Source: Paenibacillus pabuli NBRC 13638 (GTDB lineage: Bacteria > Bacillota > Bacilli > Paenibacillales > Paenibacillaceae). From it: DNA of 64,000 nt. The translations under genes and the position numbers were made by a program. The notes beneath the pieces are model-generated. The model made no database searches. It was not told the DNA's origin and was given only the letters and a program-made list of their open reading frames with translations. Shown here one piece after another: positions 34,385 to 43,789 of the stretch. How positions within the stretch are numbered: position 1 is the stretch's first letter; each line of letters begins with the position of its first letter. The stretch spans positions 124,001 through 188,000 of the forward strand of contig NZ_BCNM01000013.1 of NCBI RefSeq assembly GCF_001514495.1, given 5' to 3'.

Positions 34385-35983
34385 TTATTCCGTATATCCC
34401 ATGCTGCTTACAAAACGACGGAAAGCTTGGCGTCCTGCCTCATCATATTTATATACGCCTGCATGCTCCAGAATCTCGGCAAATTTCAAGCCGACTTCTT
34501 GCTGCACAAGCGCAACAGCTTGCTCCTTGTTGAGGTTGGGACCGAAACGTTCGATCATTTCCACAGCCCAGCCCAGATGTTTGTTCAATACATGTTCGGA
34601 AGCTTTGGCCGCCTCGGCAAGCTTGGTATCTCCAGCGAGAATATCCGCGATGCCGTCGAGTTCTTCTTTCAATCGACCTGGCAGAATTGCAAGACCCATC
34701 ACTTCGATGAGTCCAATATTCTCTTTCTTCAGATGATGCATTTCACGGTGCGGGTGGAAAATCCCTTCGGGATGCTCATCATTCGTGCGATTGTTCCGGA
34801 GCACAAGGTCCATCTCATATCCACCATCCGCACTGCGACGAACGATTGGAGTAACCGTGTTATGCGGAACCTGTTCTCCATCAACCTCACTGAACGCCTC
34901 GATCTCCACTGTAGAATCGCTGTATATCTTCCACGCTTCATAAACGGCATTCCCCGCTTCGAGCAACTCGGCCGGATCATGTGATGCCAGGCGTAATACG
35001 GACATTGGCCATTTCACAAGACTGAGCGTAAGTCCCGGTGAATCAACGTGGCGGAATACCGCCTCCGGCTTCGCATTTTGAATGGCAAAGGTATGACGTC
35101 CACCCTGGAAATGGTCATGAGTCAGGATGGAGCCACCAACGATCGGCAGATCGGCATTGGAGCCAATAAAGTAATGCGGATACTCCCCGACGAAGGCCAG
35201 GAGCCTGCGCAGGGTGTCCTTGGTCAATTTCATTGGCACATGATCGTGATGGAAAATAATACAGTGCTCGTTGTAGTACACATACGGCGAGTATTGGAAG
35301 AACCACGGCTCGCCGTTCAATTCCAATGGAATGACACGCAGGTTTTGACGAGCCGGATGGTTGACCCGACCGGCATAGCCCACATTTTCACGACAGAGTT
35401 GGCATTTCGGATACACCGGAGGTGGAAGCAGTTTCGCCATCGCGATTTCTTTCGGACTTTTCTCCGGCTTGGACAGGTTAATCGTAATCTCCATATCGCC
35501 ATAAGCAGTATCCTGTGTCCAGTACACATTCTTGGAAATACGGTCCATCCGAATGTAGTTGGATTGAATCGAAAGCTCATAAAATTGAGACGTAGCCGCC
35601 TCGATGCCTTCGGTCTGCTCCGTATAGCGGAATGCGCGCACCACCTCGGATGGACGGGCCATCAATTGCCCCATAATTTTCGCATCAAGCAAATCACGGT
35701 ACGTATCGGTATTTTCAGGGATAAGACCAATTTCAAAGCCATAATCAATCAGGGTATCCAGCAACGTTTGGGGTCCGTCCAATACCGTCTCATTCAATAC
35801 TCCTGCATAAGGCTCGGAGAATCCGAACTGTTCCAGCAGCAGATTACGGCTGTAATCCCGATCTGCTTCTTCAATCAGTTTGTTGTGCAAGGCAAATGCT
35901 ACCAGACGTTCAATGGCATGCAGTGCTTCCTGCTGCTCCGGTGTCCGCTCTGTGGCACCTGCTGCAATATGAGTCTGTGACAT
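34385..35983 (-). CDS. galT: UDP-glucose--hexose-1-phosphate uridylyltransferase
   Basis: Leloir-pathway enzyme exchanging UMP between UDP-glucose and galactose 1-phosphate. At 532 aa it belongs to the longer GalT type found in Firmicutes. Visible motifs are CQLCRENVGYAGRVNHPARQNLR, EHCIIFHHDHVPM and GGSILTHDHFQGGRH, which carry family histidines. The ATG follows AGGAGGCG. It lies 15 nt after galE and is the last gene of galK-galE-galT. Confidence 0.96.
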   Translation of the reverse strand: MSQTHIAAGATERTPEQQEALHAIERLVAFALHNKLIEEADRDYSRNLLLEQFGFSEPYAGVLNETVLDGPQTLLDTLIDYGFEIGLIPENTDTYRDLLDAKIMGQLMARPSEVVRAFRYTEQTEGIEAATSQFYELSIQSNYIRMDRISKNVYWTQDTAYGDMEITINLSKPEKSPKEIAMAKLLPPPVYPKCQLCRENVGYAGRVNHPARQNLRVIPLELNGEPWFFQYSPYVYYNEHCIIFHHDHVPMKLTKDTLRRLLAFVGEYPHYFIGSNADLPIVGGSILTHDHFQGGRHTFAIQNAKPEAVFRHVDSPGLTLSLVKWPMSVLRLASHDPAELLEAGNAVYEAWKIYSDSTVEIEAFSEVDGEQVPHNTVTPIVRRSADGGYEMDLVLRNNRTNDEHPEGIFHPHREMHHLKKENIGLIEVMGLAILPGRLKEELDGIADILAGDTKLAEAAKASEHVLNKHLGWAVEMIERFGPNLNKEQAVALVQQEVGLKFAEILEHAGVYKYDEAGRQAFRRFVSSMGYTE

Positions 35984-35998
35984 ATCGATGTTCGCCTC

Positions 35999-36988
35999 CT
36001 AGTTTTTTCCGTAGCCGTCAGGGTGAGACTGATGCCAGCTCCATGCGCTTTGAATAACATCTTCGAGATTCGTCCACTTCGGGTTCCAGCCCAGTACGGA
36101 TCTTGCTTTGGCAGACGATGCCACCAGTACAGCTGGATCACCTGCACGACGTGGTTCCTGTACAACCGGGATATCGAGTCCGGTTACTTTCTTCGCTGTC
36201 TCGATTACCTGTTTGACAGAGAAGCCTTGACCGTTACCCAGATTGAACACGTTGCTGTTCTCGCCTTTGCGGAGATAATCCACGGCCCGCAAATGTGCAT
36301 CCGCCAGATCACTTACGTGGATATAATCACGTACACAGGTTCCATCTTCCGTCGCATAGTCGTCACCGAACACAGCGATGTGAGGACGTTGTTTCAACGC
36401 CGTTTGCAGCACAAGTGGAATGAGGTGGCTCTCTGGCTGGTGATCTTCACCAATTTTACCCCTATCATGCGCTCCGGCTGCATTGAAGTAACGCAGGGAC
36501 ACGTATTTGATCTCTTGTACTTTATCGAACCACGACATCATGCGCTCCATCATCAGCTTCGTTTCACCGTAAACGTTCGTAGGCTCTGTACGATCACTCT
36601 CTTCAATGGGCACTTTCTCCGGCTCGCCATAGGTGGCAGCAGTTGAGGAGAAGACAATGCGACGTACATTCGCTGCATTCATCGCTTCCAGCAGGCACAG
36701 TGTGCCAAACACGTTATTGTCATAGTATTTCACCGGATCTTTCATGCTCTCGCCGACTAGTGAGTTGGCAGCAAAGTGAATGACTGCATCAATGGAGTTC
36801 TCCGCGAAAAGCTTGGCCAGCAGCTCCTTATCACGCAGGTCCCCTTCATACAATTTTCCGCCCAGCAGAGCTTCACGATGCCCTGTCTGTAAGTTATCCA
36901 GTACGACAACCTCTTCGCCCCGCTCCAACAGAGCCGCTACCGTATGAGAACCAATATATCCTGCTCCACCTGTCACCAAAATTGCCAT
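35999..36988 (-). CDS. galE: UDP-glucose 4-epimerase
   Basis: Interconverts UDP-galactose and UDP-glucose using bound NAD. The 329 aa have the Rossmann motif TGGAGYIGSHTV at the N-terminus, the SSTAATYG and YGETKLMME (Tyr-x-x-x-Lys) catalytic motifs and the C-terminal RRAGDPA stretch. GGAGGCG precedes the ATG, which lies within 2 nt of the galK stop, so the genes are coupled. Confidence 0.97.
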   Translation of the reverse strand: MAILVTGGAGYIGSHTVAALLERGEEVVVLDNLQTGHREALLGGKLYEGDLRDKELLAKLFAENSIDAVIHFAANSLVGESMKDPVKYYDNNVFGTLCLLEAMNAANVRRIVFSSTAATYGEPEKVPIEESDRTEPTNVYGETKLMMERMMSWFDKVQEIKYVSLRYFNAAGAHDRGKIGEDHQPESHLIPLVLQTALKQRPHIAVFGDDYATEDGTCVRDYIHVSDLADAHLRAVDYLRKGENSNVFNLGNGQGFSVKQVIETAKKVTGLDIPVVQEPRRAGDPAVLVASSAKARSVLGWNPKWTNLEDVIQSAWSWHQSHPDGYGKN

Positions 36989-36989
36989 C

Positions 36990-38171
36990 TTACTTCGCCT
37001 CCTTCAATTCTTTAACGCCGTCGCCTACTCCGCATACATAAAACTCGCCTTTGAGATTGGTACGTGCTTCATATGCCGCTCCCACTTCGCTTACAAAACG
37101 CTCCACATCGTCCTCGTGAACAAGGGATACCGTACATCCGCCAAATCCTGCTCCGGTCATGCGTGCACCAAGTGTTCCCGGAATTCGCTGTGCTTCCTCT
37201 ACCATCACGTCCAGCTCTTCGCAGCTCACTTCATACAGATACCGAAGGGATTCGTGAGAAGCGTTCATCAGCTTGCCGAAGGTTTCCAGATCGTTAGCAC
37301 GCAATGCATCCACCGATGCAAGTACACGTGCATTCTCTTCGACTACGTGCTGAGCACGCTGTCTTACCTTTTCATCCTTGATGTGATCTTGAAGTGTGAT
37401 GAACTGTTCAGGTTTAAGTTGCGCCAGATAGTTCAGCGCAGGCAGTTGTTCTTTTAAAATGGCAAGTGCCTGCTCACATTGGGAACGACGCTCGTTGTAG
37501 GCCGAGTCCACCAAACCGCGCCGTTTGTTCGTATTGCCAATGACCAGCTTGTAGGCGCCGGTACGGAATGGAACTTTTTCATATTCAAGGGTGTCACACA
37601 TCAATAGAATTGCATGATCCTCTGCACCATTCGCTACAGCAAACTGATCCATGATGCCGCAGTTGACACCAACGAACTCGTTCTCCGCCTTCTGGGACAG
37701 AAGCGCCAGCTGAACCGTATCAATATCCGTTACGCCTTCCAACGACTGGATGGCAAATCCGGTGAGAACCTCCAGCGATGCAGAAGAGGAAAGTCCTGCG
37801 CCGTTTGGAATCTCCCCGTGGTAGAGGAAGTCGTAACCTTTGGTTACCTTCACGCCTTTGCCTTGCAGCTCTACCATGACGCCGACAGGATAATCTGTCC
37901 ATTCCCCTGTTTTCTCTTTGCCAATGGAGGACGTATCGAGCGATCCTTCATAAGACATATTGGTGGAAGCCAACTGCAACTTGTTGTCCTCACGCTCACG
38001 AATAATCAAAGTGGTACCGAATTCAAGTGCTGCCGGAAGCACGTATCCACCGTTATAGTCGATATGCTCACCGATCAGATTTACCCGCCCAGGGGCATGG
38101 AACACACGGATATCCGCTCCACTCTCTCCGTACTTGTCAATAAACTTTTGTTTCAATTCATTGATGTTCAT
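36990..38171 (-). CDS. galK: Galactokinase
   Basis: ATP-dependent phosphorylation of galactose to galactose 1-phosphate. The 393 aa match the family length. GHMP-kinase signatures are present: APGRVNLIGEHIDYNGGYVLP near the N-terminus, the glycine-rich IPNGAGLSSSASLEV loop and the C-terminal GARMTGAGFGGC. The start at 38171 has GGGGTG 8 nt upstream; the longer frame is rejected. A TATAAT about 40 nt upstream with a weak -35 (TTTCAA, 17 nt) fits an activator-dependent promoter, and a divergent AraC-type gene lies next to it. Confidence 0.97.
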   Translation of the reverse strand: MNINELKQKFIDKYGESGADIRVFHAPGRVNLIGEHIDYNGGYVLPAALEFGTTLIIREREDNKLQLASTNMSYEGSLDTSSIGKEKTGEWTDYPVGVMVELQGKGVKVTKGYDFLYHGEIPNGAGLSSSASLEVLTGFAIQSLEGVTDIDTVQLALLSQKAENEFVGVNCGIMDQFAVANGAEDHAILLMCDTLEYEKVPFRTGAYKLVIGNTNKRRGLVDSAYNERRSQCEQALAILKEQLPALNYLAQLKPEQFITLQDHIKDEKVRQRAQHVVEENARVLASVDALRANDLETFGKLMNASHESLRYLYEVSCEELDVMVEEAQRIPGTLGARMTGAGFGGCTVSLVHEDDVERFVSEVGAAYEARTNLKGEFYVCGVGDGVKELKEAK

Positions 38172-38327
38172 TGCTGCTGCACCCCATCTCATGGTTGTTA
38201 GTTTTCTTAATGTTATTATACAAGAAAGCGGTCCCCCTTGAAATGAAGCCATGTGTGTTACATATGGATAAATGTGACCTTTCGACGTATAATGAATGGA
38301 ACATCAAGGAAGGAAAGGAATGTCATC

Positions 38328-39278
38328 ATGACTGAACAACGTATGGAAGGTATAACAGAACATCCGATAAAACATCATCCGGAAACCTCTGGCAAAAGTG
38401 GAGCACTCAGCTACTCGGTTGCCTCCAATCCCGTTTATTATGAAAAAGGGGCTTTGCATGTCCTCTTTGCAGGCGCAAGCCAGACCCTTCCCGGTCACGC
38501 CCTTGGACCGAAGCTATATGATTATTATCTGTTGCACTATGTTGAAAAAGGAGCCGGTACGTTCCGCACCGAACTGCATTCCTACGAATTGTCCGCAGGA
38601 GATTGTTTCCTCATTCAACCGGGCCAGCTCGTAAGCTACCAATCCCATGCCCGTCACCCTTGGCAATACCGCTGGATGGCCTTTACCGGCACTCAAGCTG
38701 CTCAGCATACGGAAGAAGCTGGATTTCGGCCAGAAAAATCCGTATTTCATGCCGGTCCATCCTGCGGAATTTCGGATTGGTTATCCGTGATGCAGACGGC
38801 TTTTGCCGAGCGGAAAGAGAGTTCTCATTTTACATCACTGGGTACGTTATATATGATTCTAGCCGAGGCACAAAATCACCTTTCTCAAGGTCAAACCTTA
38901 ATACCGGGTGAATCTTCAATACGACGAACTGTGAAACAGATGATTCAATACATGTCTACCCAATATGCCTACCCTGTCTCGATCGAGCAAATGTCAGCCA
39001 GCCTTGGCTATAACCGTGCGTATCTGTCCCGCATTTTCAAACAGGAAACCGGGCTTTCCCCTGTCACCTACCTGCTTAAACTGCGGATCGATAAATCACG
39101 CCAGCTGCTGCGGGAACGTCCTGATCTGTCCATTGAACAGGTATCCGCCTCTGTCGGACTTCTGGATGCACTGTATTTCTCGAAGCAGTTCAAACGATTT
39201 CACGGCGAAGCTCCCAGTCTGTACCGGGAGAACATTCTTGCCAGACCGCAAATACAAGGGACACACAAAGCCCCCTAA
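38328..39278 (+). CDS. AraC-family regulator divergent from galK
   Basis: A 316-aa regulator with an N-terminal cupin-like sugar-sensing domain (LHYVEKGAGTFRTELHSYELSAGDCFLIQPGQ) and a C-terminal AraC helix-turn-helix pair (SIEQMSASLGYNRAYLSRIF, SIEQVSASVGLLDALYFSKQF). The ATG at 38328 was chosen because AAGGAAAGGA lies upstream; a longer frame starts at 38253. Its place, about 156 bp from galK and on the opposite strand, suggests it controls the gal operon; the inducer is inferred. Confidence 0.9.
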   Translation: MTEQRMEGITEHPIKHHPETSGKSGALSYSVASNPVYYEKGALHVLFAGASQTLPGHALGPKLYDYYLLHYVEKGAGTFRTELHSYELSAGDCFLIQPGQLVSYQSHARHPWQYRWMAFTGTQAAQHTEEAGFRPEKSVFHAGPSCGISDWLSVMQTAFAERKESSHFTSLGTLYMILAEAQNHLSQGQTLIPGESSIRRTVKQMIQYMSTQYAYPVSIEQMSASLGYNRAYLSRIFKQETGLSPVTYLLKLRIDKSRQLLRERPDLSIEQVSASVGLLDALYFSKQFKRFHGEAPSLYRENILARPQIQGTHKAP

Positions 39279-39416
39279 ACAATTGATGATCCCCATACCG
39301 AAAAAGGGAAGCTCTCTTTCCTTCATATAGATTTAGAACTTTGCATATACGTTTCAGTTTGCTGATTCAAAGACACGCACGCTTATGATTTATGCAATTG
39401 TTCTGAAAAGAAACGA

Positions 39417-39458
39417 TAAAAAAGGCACATCCCGCCAATATGGCTAAGATGCACCTTT
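39417..39458 (-). terminator. Terminator between the AraC gene and the aldo/keto reductase gene
   Basis: Minus-strand AGGTGCATCTTAGCC pairs with GGCGGGATGTGCCT (G-U pairs) around ATATT, followed by six T. It serves the aldo/keto reductase gene; the plus-strand AraC gene ends about 140 nt away. Confidence 0.85.
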
Positions 39459-39475
39459 GTAACTTTATTTATTTG

Positions 39476-40486
39476 TTATTTATCCACAGGTTCCGGACTC
39501 AATATCGATTCGATCCGTTCCAGTTCCTCTGTGGAGAACTCCAGCTGGCTGAGTGCAGCCACATTCTCTTCAATCTGGGCAGAACGACTTGCACCGATCA
39601 GCGCAGAAGTTACCCGGCCATTACGAAGTACCCAAGCGAGAGCAAACTGGGCCAGACTCTGGCCGCGTGCCGCCGCAATCTGGTTGAGTGCACGAACTTT
39701 GCGCAGCGTCTCTGGCGAGATGTTGTTCTCATTCAGAAAGACAGAAGGTCCCTTGGCTCGTGAATCTTCTGGAATGCCGTTCAGGTACTTATTGGTCAGA
39801 ACACCCTGCGCCAATGGGCAGAATGCGATGCTTCCTGTTCCATACTCATCAAGCACGTCCTGTAACCCATCTTCAATCCAGCGATCCAGCATCGAATATT
39901 TCGGCTGATGAATCAGCAAAGGTGTCCCCAGTCCTTTGAGAATTTCCGCTGCCTGCTTCGTCTGCTCAGCAGGATAGTTGGAAATCCCCACATATAGGGC
40001 TTTACCGGAACGAACAATATGATCCAGTGCCATCATCGTTTCTTCGAGAGGTGTTTCCGGATCATAACGATGGGAGTAAAAGATGTCCACATACTCAAGG
40101 CCCATGCGCTTCAGACTCTGATTTAGACTGGATACGAGGTATTTGCGGGAGCCCCATTCACCATAGGGTCCGGGCCACATATAGTAACCGGCTTTGGTGG
40201 AGATGATGAGTTCATCCCGGTATGGCTTCAGATCCTGTGCCAGTACCTGACCGAATAACTGCTCTGCTGAGCCTGCCGGTGGGCCATAATTGTTGGCAAG
40301 GTCAAAATGCGTAATGCCCAGATCAAACGAACGGGTAATCATGCTTCGGCCGTTCTCCGCGTTATTAATACCGCCAAAATTATGCCATAATCCGAGTGAA
40401 ATCGCTGGCAGTTTCAATCCTGAACGCCCAACACGGTTATATTTCATTGTTTCATAGCGTGCTTCGCTGGCTACGTAGACCATCAT
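39476..40486 (-). CDS. Aldo/keto reductase (YghZ/L-glyceraldehyde 3-phosphate reductase-like)
   Basis: NADPH-dependent oxidoreductase of 336 aa with an aldo/keto reductase barrel. Visible are the catalytic region FDLANNYGPPAGSAE, KAGYYMWPGPYGEWGSRKYL, the HRYDPETPLEE strand, and the cofactor motif LIGASRSAQIEENV near the C-terminus. The wording of these motifs is close to E. coli YghZ, which reduces L-glyceraldehyde 3-phosphate and methylglyoxal. AAGGG lies a few nt before two tandem ATGs, so the start may be 40486 or 40483. Confidence 0.9.
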   Translation of the reverse strand: MMVYVASEARYETMKYNRVGRSGLKLPAISLGLWHNFGGINNAENGRSMITRSFDLGITHFDLANNYGPPAGSAEQLFGQVLAQDLKPYRDELIISTKAGYYMWPGPYGEWGSRKYLVSSLNQSLKRMGLEYVDIFYSHRYDPETPLEETMMALDHIVRSGKALYVGISNYPAEQTKQAAEILKGLGTPLLIHQPKYSMLDRWIEDGLQDVLDEYGTGSIAFCPLAQGVLTNKYLNGIPEDSRAKGPSVFLNENNISPETLRKVRALNQIAAARGQSLAQFALAWVLRNGRVTSALIGASRSAQIEENVAALSQLEFSTEELERIESILSPEPVDK

Positions 40487-40573
40487 GAATCCCTTCTTTC
40501 CCCAGGTTCCGCCTCTTGTACCCGGTCCGTATGCCGGAGAATGCGGTTATTCAGACAAACGTTCACTTCCATA

Positions 40574-41314
40574 TTAATCAAGAAGCTGGTCCACCCTGTT
40601 CATTACCTCACCGATCGGGTCTGTAATCAGCAAATCAGCCTGCCGGTCGTAGGCCGTAGGCGTAGCATTAAGCAAGACCGTATGTTTTCCCTGAAAATAC
40701 GTAATCAATTGTGCAGCAGGGTACACGGTAAGTGAAGTTCCTCCGACTAACAACAAATCTGCTGCAGACAGAGCGTCCACCGAACGATATAATATCGTCT
40801 GGTCCAGCTCCTCTTCATATAACACGACATCCGGCTTGATCACGCCACCGCATGCAGTGCAACGAGGAACCTTCTCTTTTGCCGTAATAATATCATTTAA
40901 CGCATAGAACCTTTTGCAATCCATACAAGCGTTGCGATGGATCGAACCATGTAGCTCCAGAACATTGCTGCTGCCAGCCTTCTGGTGCAGCCCGTCGATA
41001 TTCTGGGTGATGACCGCCTGAAGTCTTCCTTCCTGCTCCAATCTGGCGAGCAATTGGTGGCAGCCGTTAGGGACCGCATCGGGATGAAGCATTTTACCTC
41101 GATAAAAATCATAAAAAATATCAGCATGCTGGTCAAAAAAATGTCTGCTGAGCAGCTCTTCCGGCGGGTAGGGTGAATGCTGTTCAGTCTGGTACAAGCC
41201 AGCTGCAGAGCGGAAGTCGGGAATCCCGCTTTCCGTTGAAGTTCCGGCCCCTCCAAAAAAAACAATGTTGGAACTTTCCTGAATCCAGGCAGCCAGTTGT
41301 TCCGCTCCGTTCAT
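40574..41314 (-). CDS. NAD-dependent protein deacylase (sirtuin)
   Basis: Sir2-family lysine deacetylase of 246 aa. NAD-binding [16 protein letters not shown] (21-36), [12 protein letters not shown] (103-114), catalytic His122 in LELHGS and the zinc cysteines 130, 133, 152 and 155 are all present. In B. subtilis the equivalent SrtN works with acetyl-CoA synthetase control. It lies between an aldo/keto reductase and a HAD hydrolase on the same strand, with small gaps. Confidence 0.93.
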   Translation of the reverse strand: MNGAEQLAAWIQESSNIVFFGGAGTSTESGIPDFRSAAGLYQTEQHSPYPPEELLSRHFFDQHADIFYDFYRGKMLHPDAVPNGCHQLLARLEQEGRLQAVITQNIDGLHQKAGSSNVLELHGSIHRNACMDCKRFYALNDIITAKEKVPRCTACGGVIKPDVVLYEEELDQTILYRSVDALSAADLLLVGGTSLTVYPAAQLITYFQGKHTVLLNATPTAYDRQADLLITDPIGEVMNRVDQLLD

Positions 41315-41336
41315 CCTCTCTCCTCCTTTTGCGAGA

Positions 41337-42122
41337 TCAACCCTGTGAAAAACGTTCAGAGGTGATCTTCAGCTCATGATAATTCTGAATGATAACATCG
41401 GCGTCATGTAAGTAGTCACTTCCCTCGACTAGTGGACAGAAACCAATTCGATAGGACACCCCAGCGTTTCGTCCCATCTGCATATCCCCATTGCTGTCAC
41501 CGATCACGACAGCCTGCTTAGGATGAATATGTAACTCACTGCAAGCCAGAACTGCAGCCTCTCCATCCGGTTTTCCCCGGCTTACCCGGTCACTGCCTAC
41601 GATGGATGTAAAATAAGATCGGATTCCCATCCAATCCATATGCTCTTCCGCAGCAATCGTGCTGTCCGAAGTAACAACTGCCAGAGGAATACATGCCTCC
41701 TGACAGCTCTGCAAAAAGGCAATAAGTCCGGGCATCGGTTCAGCCCTTTTTCGCTGTCTCACCTCATGCATGGCTGCACTGGAAAGATGGCGGATCGTAG
41801 TGATGGCTTCGTTCCATGGCATTCCCGCTGCGTACAACTGTCCAGCAAGCAGCCCGTTGCTCTCGTCTACTGTGGCAATGGCCAGCGGTCCCTGTAGATC
41901 ATATCCGATAAGATGGCCTTCACGATCGCGAACGGTGCCCAGAACTTGCTCACGCTCCACCGTGAACGAGGCGCCGAGCTCTGTCAGCTTTGATTCCAAC
42001 TGATTCAGCAAAGACTCTGCCCACGGGCCCCACAGCTGGAGGAAATCGAGCAGCGTGCCATCCTTATCAAACAGAATCCCTCCGCACGGTACCTGCTTAC
42101 CACGAATGTGAAGCATGGTCAT
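41337..42122 (-). CDS. HAD-family phosphatase (Gph-like)
   Basis: Haloacid-dehalogenase hydrolase of 261 aa. Motif I is FDKDGTLLD (nucleophile Asp19, Asp21), motif II lies at VVTSDS, motif III at the RGKPDGE lysine, and motif IV is GDSNGDMQMG. A helical cap domain lies after motif I, as in phosphoglycolate-phosphatase-like members. The substrate cannot be predicted. The ATG has GGGGGG upstream. It is 22 nt from the sirtuin gene, possibly in one operon. Confidence 0.88.
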   Translation of the reverse strand: MTMLHIRGKQVPCGGILFDKDGTLLDFLQLWGPWAESLLNQLESKLTELGASFTVEREQVLGTVRDREGHLIGYDLQGPLAIATVDESNGLLAGQLYAAGMPWNEAITTIRHLSSAAMHEVRQRKRAEPMPGLIAFLQSCQEACIPLAVVTSDSTIAAEEHMDWMGIRSYFTSIVGSDRVSRGKPDGEAAVLACSELHIHPKQAVVIGDSNGDMQMGRNAGVSYRIGFCPLVEGSDYLHDADVIIQNYHELKITSERFSQG

Positions 42123-42182
42123 TCATATCCCCCCAGTTGCCCGATCCGTTATAGATAGGTGCCCTATAGCGTTAATGGGCCT

Positions 42183-42947
42183 TTACTTGATCGTGTTGAG
42201 CCAGCCTTGAATCGTCTTCACTGTCTGGGAAAGCTGCTGCTCCCCACTGACTCCAGCTTCGCCATCTCCACTCTGGAGACCATAATCACCAAATTGGGAG
42301 TGATTCCCGCCCTCAATGGTGTAATACACCGTATCTTCCGGCAGGTACGCACGGCCACTCTGGTACTTCGTTGCATTCACAACTTCATCATTGGTCCCCA
42401 GAATGGACAAGGCTGGAATTCCTAATGACTTCACACTGCCTTTTTCATCCGGATAGGATGCGAGGAAAAAGATGCCCTGAAGTGCATCCGGGTGGGCTGC
42501 GGCATAACGTGCAGCCATTGATCCACCAAGTGAATGACCTCCCATAACAAATGGTTCATCCGGATAGGCTTTAAAAATATCATCTGCCAGATTCTGCTTC
42601 AACACCGCGAGGTTAACCGGCATTTTAGCAATAATGGTATGGTGCCCGGCTGCTGCCAGTTCATGAGCAAGTGGTGCATAACTTTCAGGCTTAACCAGTC
42701 CGCCTGGATAGAATATAACACTTGGCCCCGCAGGTTTGTCTGGCACAAAGTCAATCCAATTTTCCTTCTCATCCACAGTCACCGGATTGGCTGTCTCCAT
42801 GGCCGCCTGAGCCATCTCCTGTGGTCCGTAAGGGGTGAACAGCTTCCAGGCAACAAATCCACATCCAATGACAATGAGCGCCAGAAGAACGAGCAGGAAT
42901 TTTCCGATGCCCCTCTTCTTGCGCCCTGTATTATATCGATTTCTCAA
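42183..42947 (-). CDS. Membrane-anchored alpha/beta hydrolase
   Basis: A 254-aa protein with an N-terminal membrane anchor (about 14-35) after a basic stretch, then an extracytoplasmic alpha/beta hydrolase fold. The nucleophile elbow is GGHSLGG with Ser139; the acid is probably in LGTNDEVV and the histidine in GGNHSQFG. It fits the alpha/beta hydrolase 5 group; an esterase or lipase-like role is inferred, the substrate unknown. The start codon is TTG, 6 nt after AGGTGA; an overlapping ATG is out of frame. Confidence 0.85.
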   Translation of the reverse strand: MRNRYNTGRKKRGIGKFLLVLLALIVIGCGFVAWKLFTPYGPQEMAQAAMETANPVTVDEKENWIDFVPDKPAGPSVIFYPGGLVKPESYAPLAHELAAAGHHTIIAKMPVNLAVLKQNLADDIFKAYPDEPFVMGGHSLGGSMAARYAAAHPDALQGIFFLASYPDEKGSVKSLGIPALSILGTNDEVVNATKYQSGRAYLPEDTVYYTIEGGNHSQFGDYGLQSGDGEAGVSGEQQLSQTVKTIQGWLNTIK

Positions 42948-42994
42948 CTTTCATCACCTTTCTACGCTTCCGCAGGTGCCACGGCTCGCAGAAC

Positions 42995-43019
42995 GGGAGC
43001 CTTCATTCCTGAGGCTCCC
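42995..43019 (-). terminator. Hairpin after the KDPG aldolase gene
   Basis: Perfect 8-bp stem GGGAGCCT/AGGCTCCC about 20 nt after the aldolase stop. It lacks a good T run, so termination here is only possible. Confidence 0.35.
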
Positions 43020-43037
43020 CTTCTCACAACTTCATCG

Positions 43038-43703
43038 CTATTCGGCCTTGGCCTTGCGGTAAGCATCCATATATTGTTCCGCTTTGCGGCGGACACAGCT
43101 CAAGTCCCCCGTCTTCACAGCTTCCGTTGTCAGATCAGATCCGATACCTACAGCAACGGCGCCTCCTTTGATCCAGTCACCCAGATTGGACAGGGATACT
43201 CCACCCGTAGGCATAAAATTCGCTTGCGGCATAGGCCCCTTCATCGTTTTAATAATGGAAGGATCGTAGAGATTACCCGGGAAGAGCTTCACAATATCCA
43301 CGCCAAGTTCCAGTGCTCGCTGCACATCCGCAATAGTCATCACGCCTGGCAATATCGGAATGCGGTACAGGTTGCAGATTTGCACCGTATCCGGATTCAG
43401 AGAAGGACCTACAACAAACTCGGCGCCAGACATGATCGCAGCCCGGGCTGTTTGAGGTTCAAGCACGGTTCCTGCCCCGATAATGGCAAATTTCTCTGGA
43501 TCTTGTGTGTTCCAATGGTATACACGGCTTAATTTCTCAATGGCTTTGAGGGCACTTGGCACCGTCATGGTGATCTCAATGACCTTGATGCCGCCCGCAA
43601 TGGCTTGTTCGGCCATGGCAATCACCTGGTCAGCGGAATCTGCACGCAGAACCGCAACGACCCCATTATCCGTTATTTTTTGCAGCAGCTGAAGCTTCTT
43701 CAT
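43038..43703 (-). CDS. kdgA: 2-keto-3-deoxy-6-phosphogluconate aldolase
   Basis: Class I aldolase of 221 aa that cleaves KDPG to pyruvate and glyceraldehyde 3-phosphate. The KDPG/KHG aldolase motifs are present: GGIKVIEITMT with Glu43, GAGTVLEP, and the Schiff-base Lys139 in VDIVKLFPG. It follows the kinase gene by 86 nt, forming the two-step KDG-to-triose route used for pectin-derived uronates. Confidence 0.94.
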   Translation of the reverse strand: MKKLQLLQKITDNGVVAVLRADSADQVIAMAEQAIAGGIKVIEITMTVPSALKAIEKLSRVYHWNTQDPEKFAIIGAGTVLEPQTARAAIMSGAEFVVGPSLNPDTVQICNLYRIPILPGVMTIADVQRALELGVDIVKLFPGNLYDPSIIKTMKGPMPQANFMPTGGVSLSNLGDWIKGGAVAVGIGSDLTTEAVKTGDLSCVRRKAEQYMDAYRKAKAE

Positions 43704-43789
43704 TTCATTCTCTCCCTTGTCAATGTGGTTGTGTATTACAAGCCTTACATTAATGAACGAAGATGAGACATATATGATATCAGCAGCGA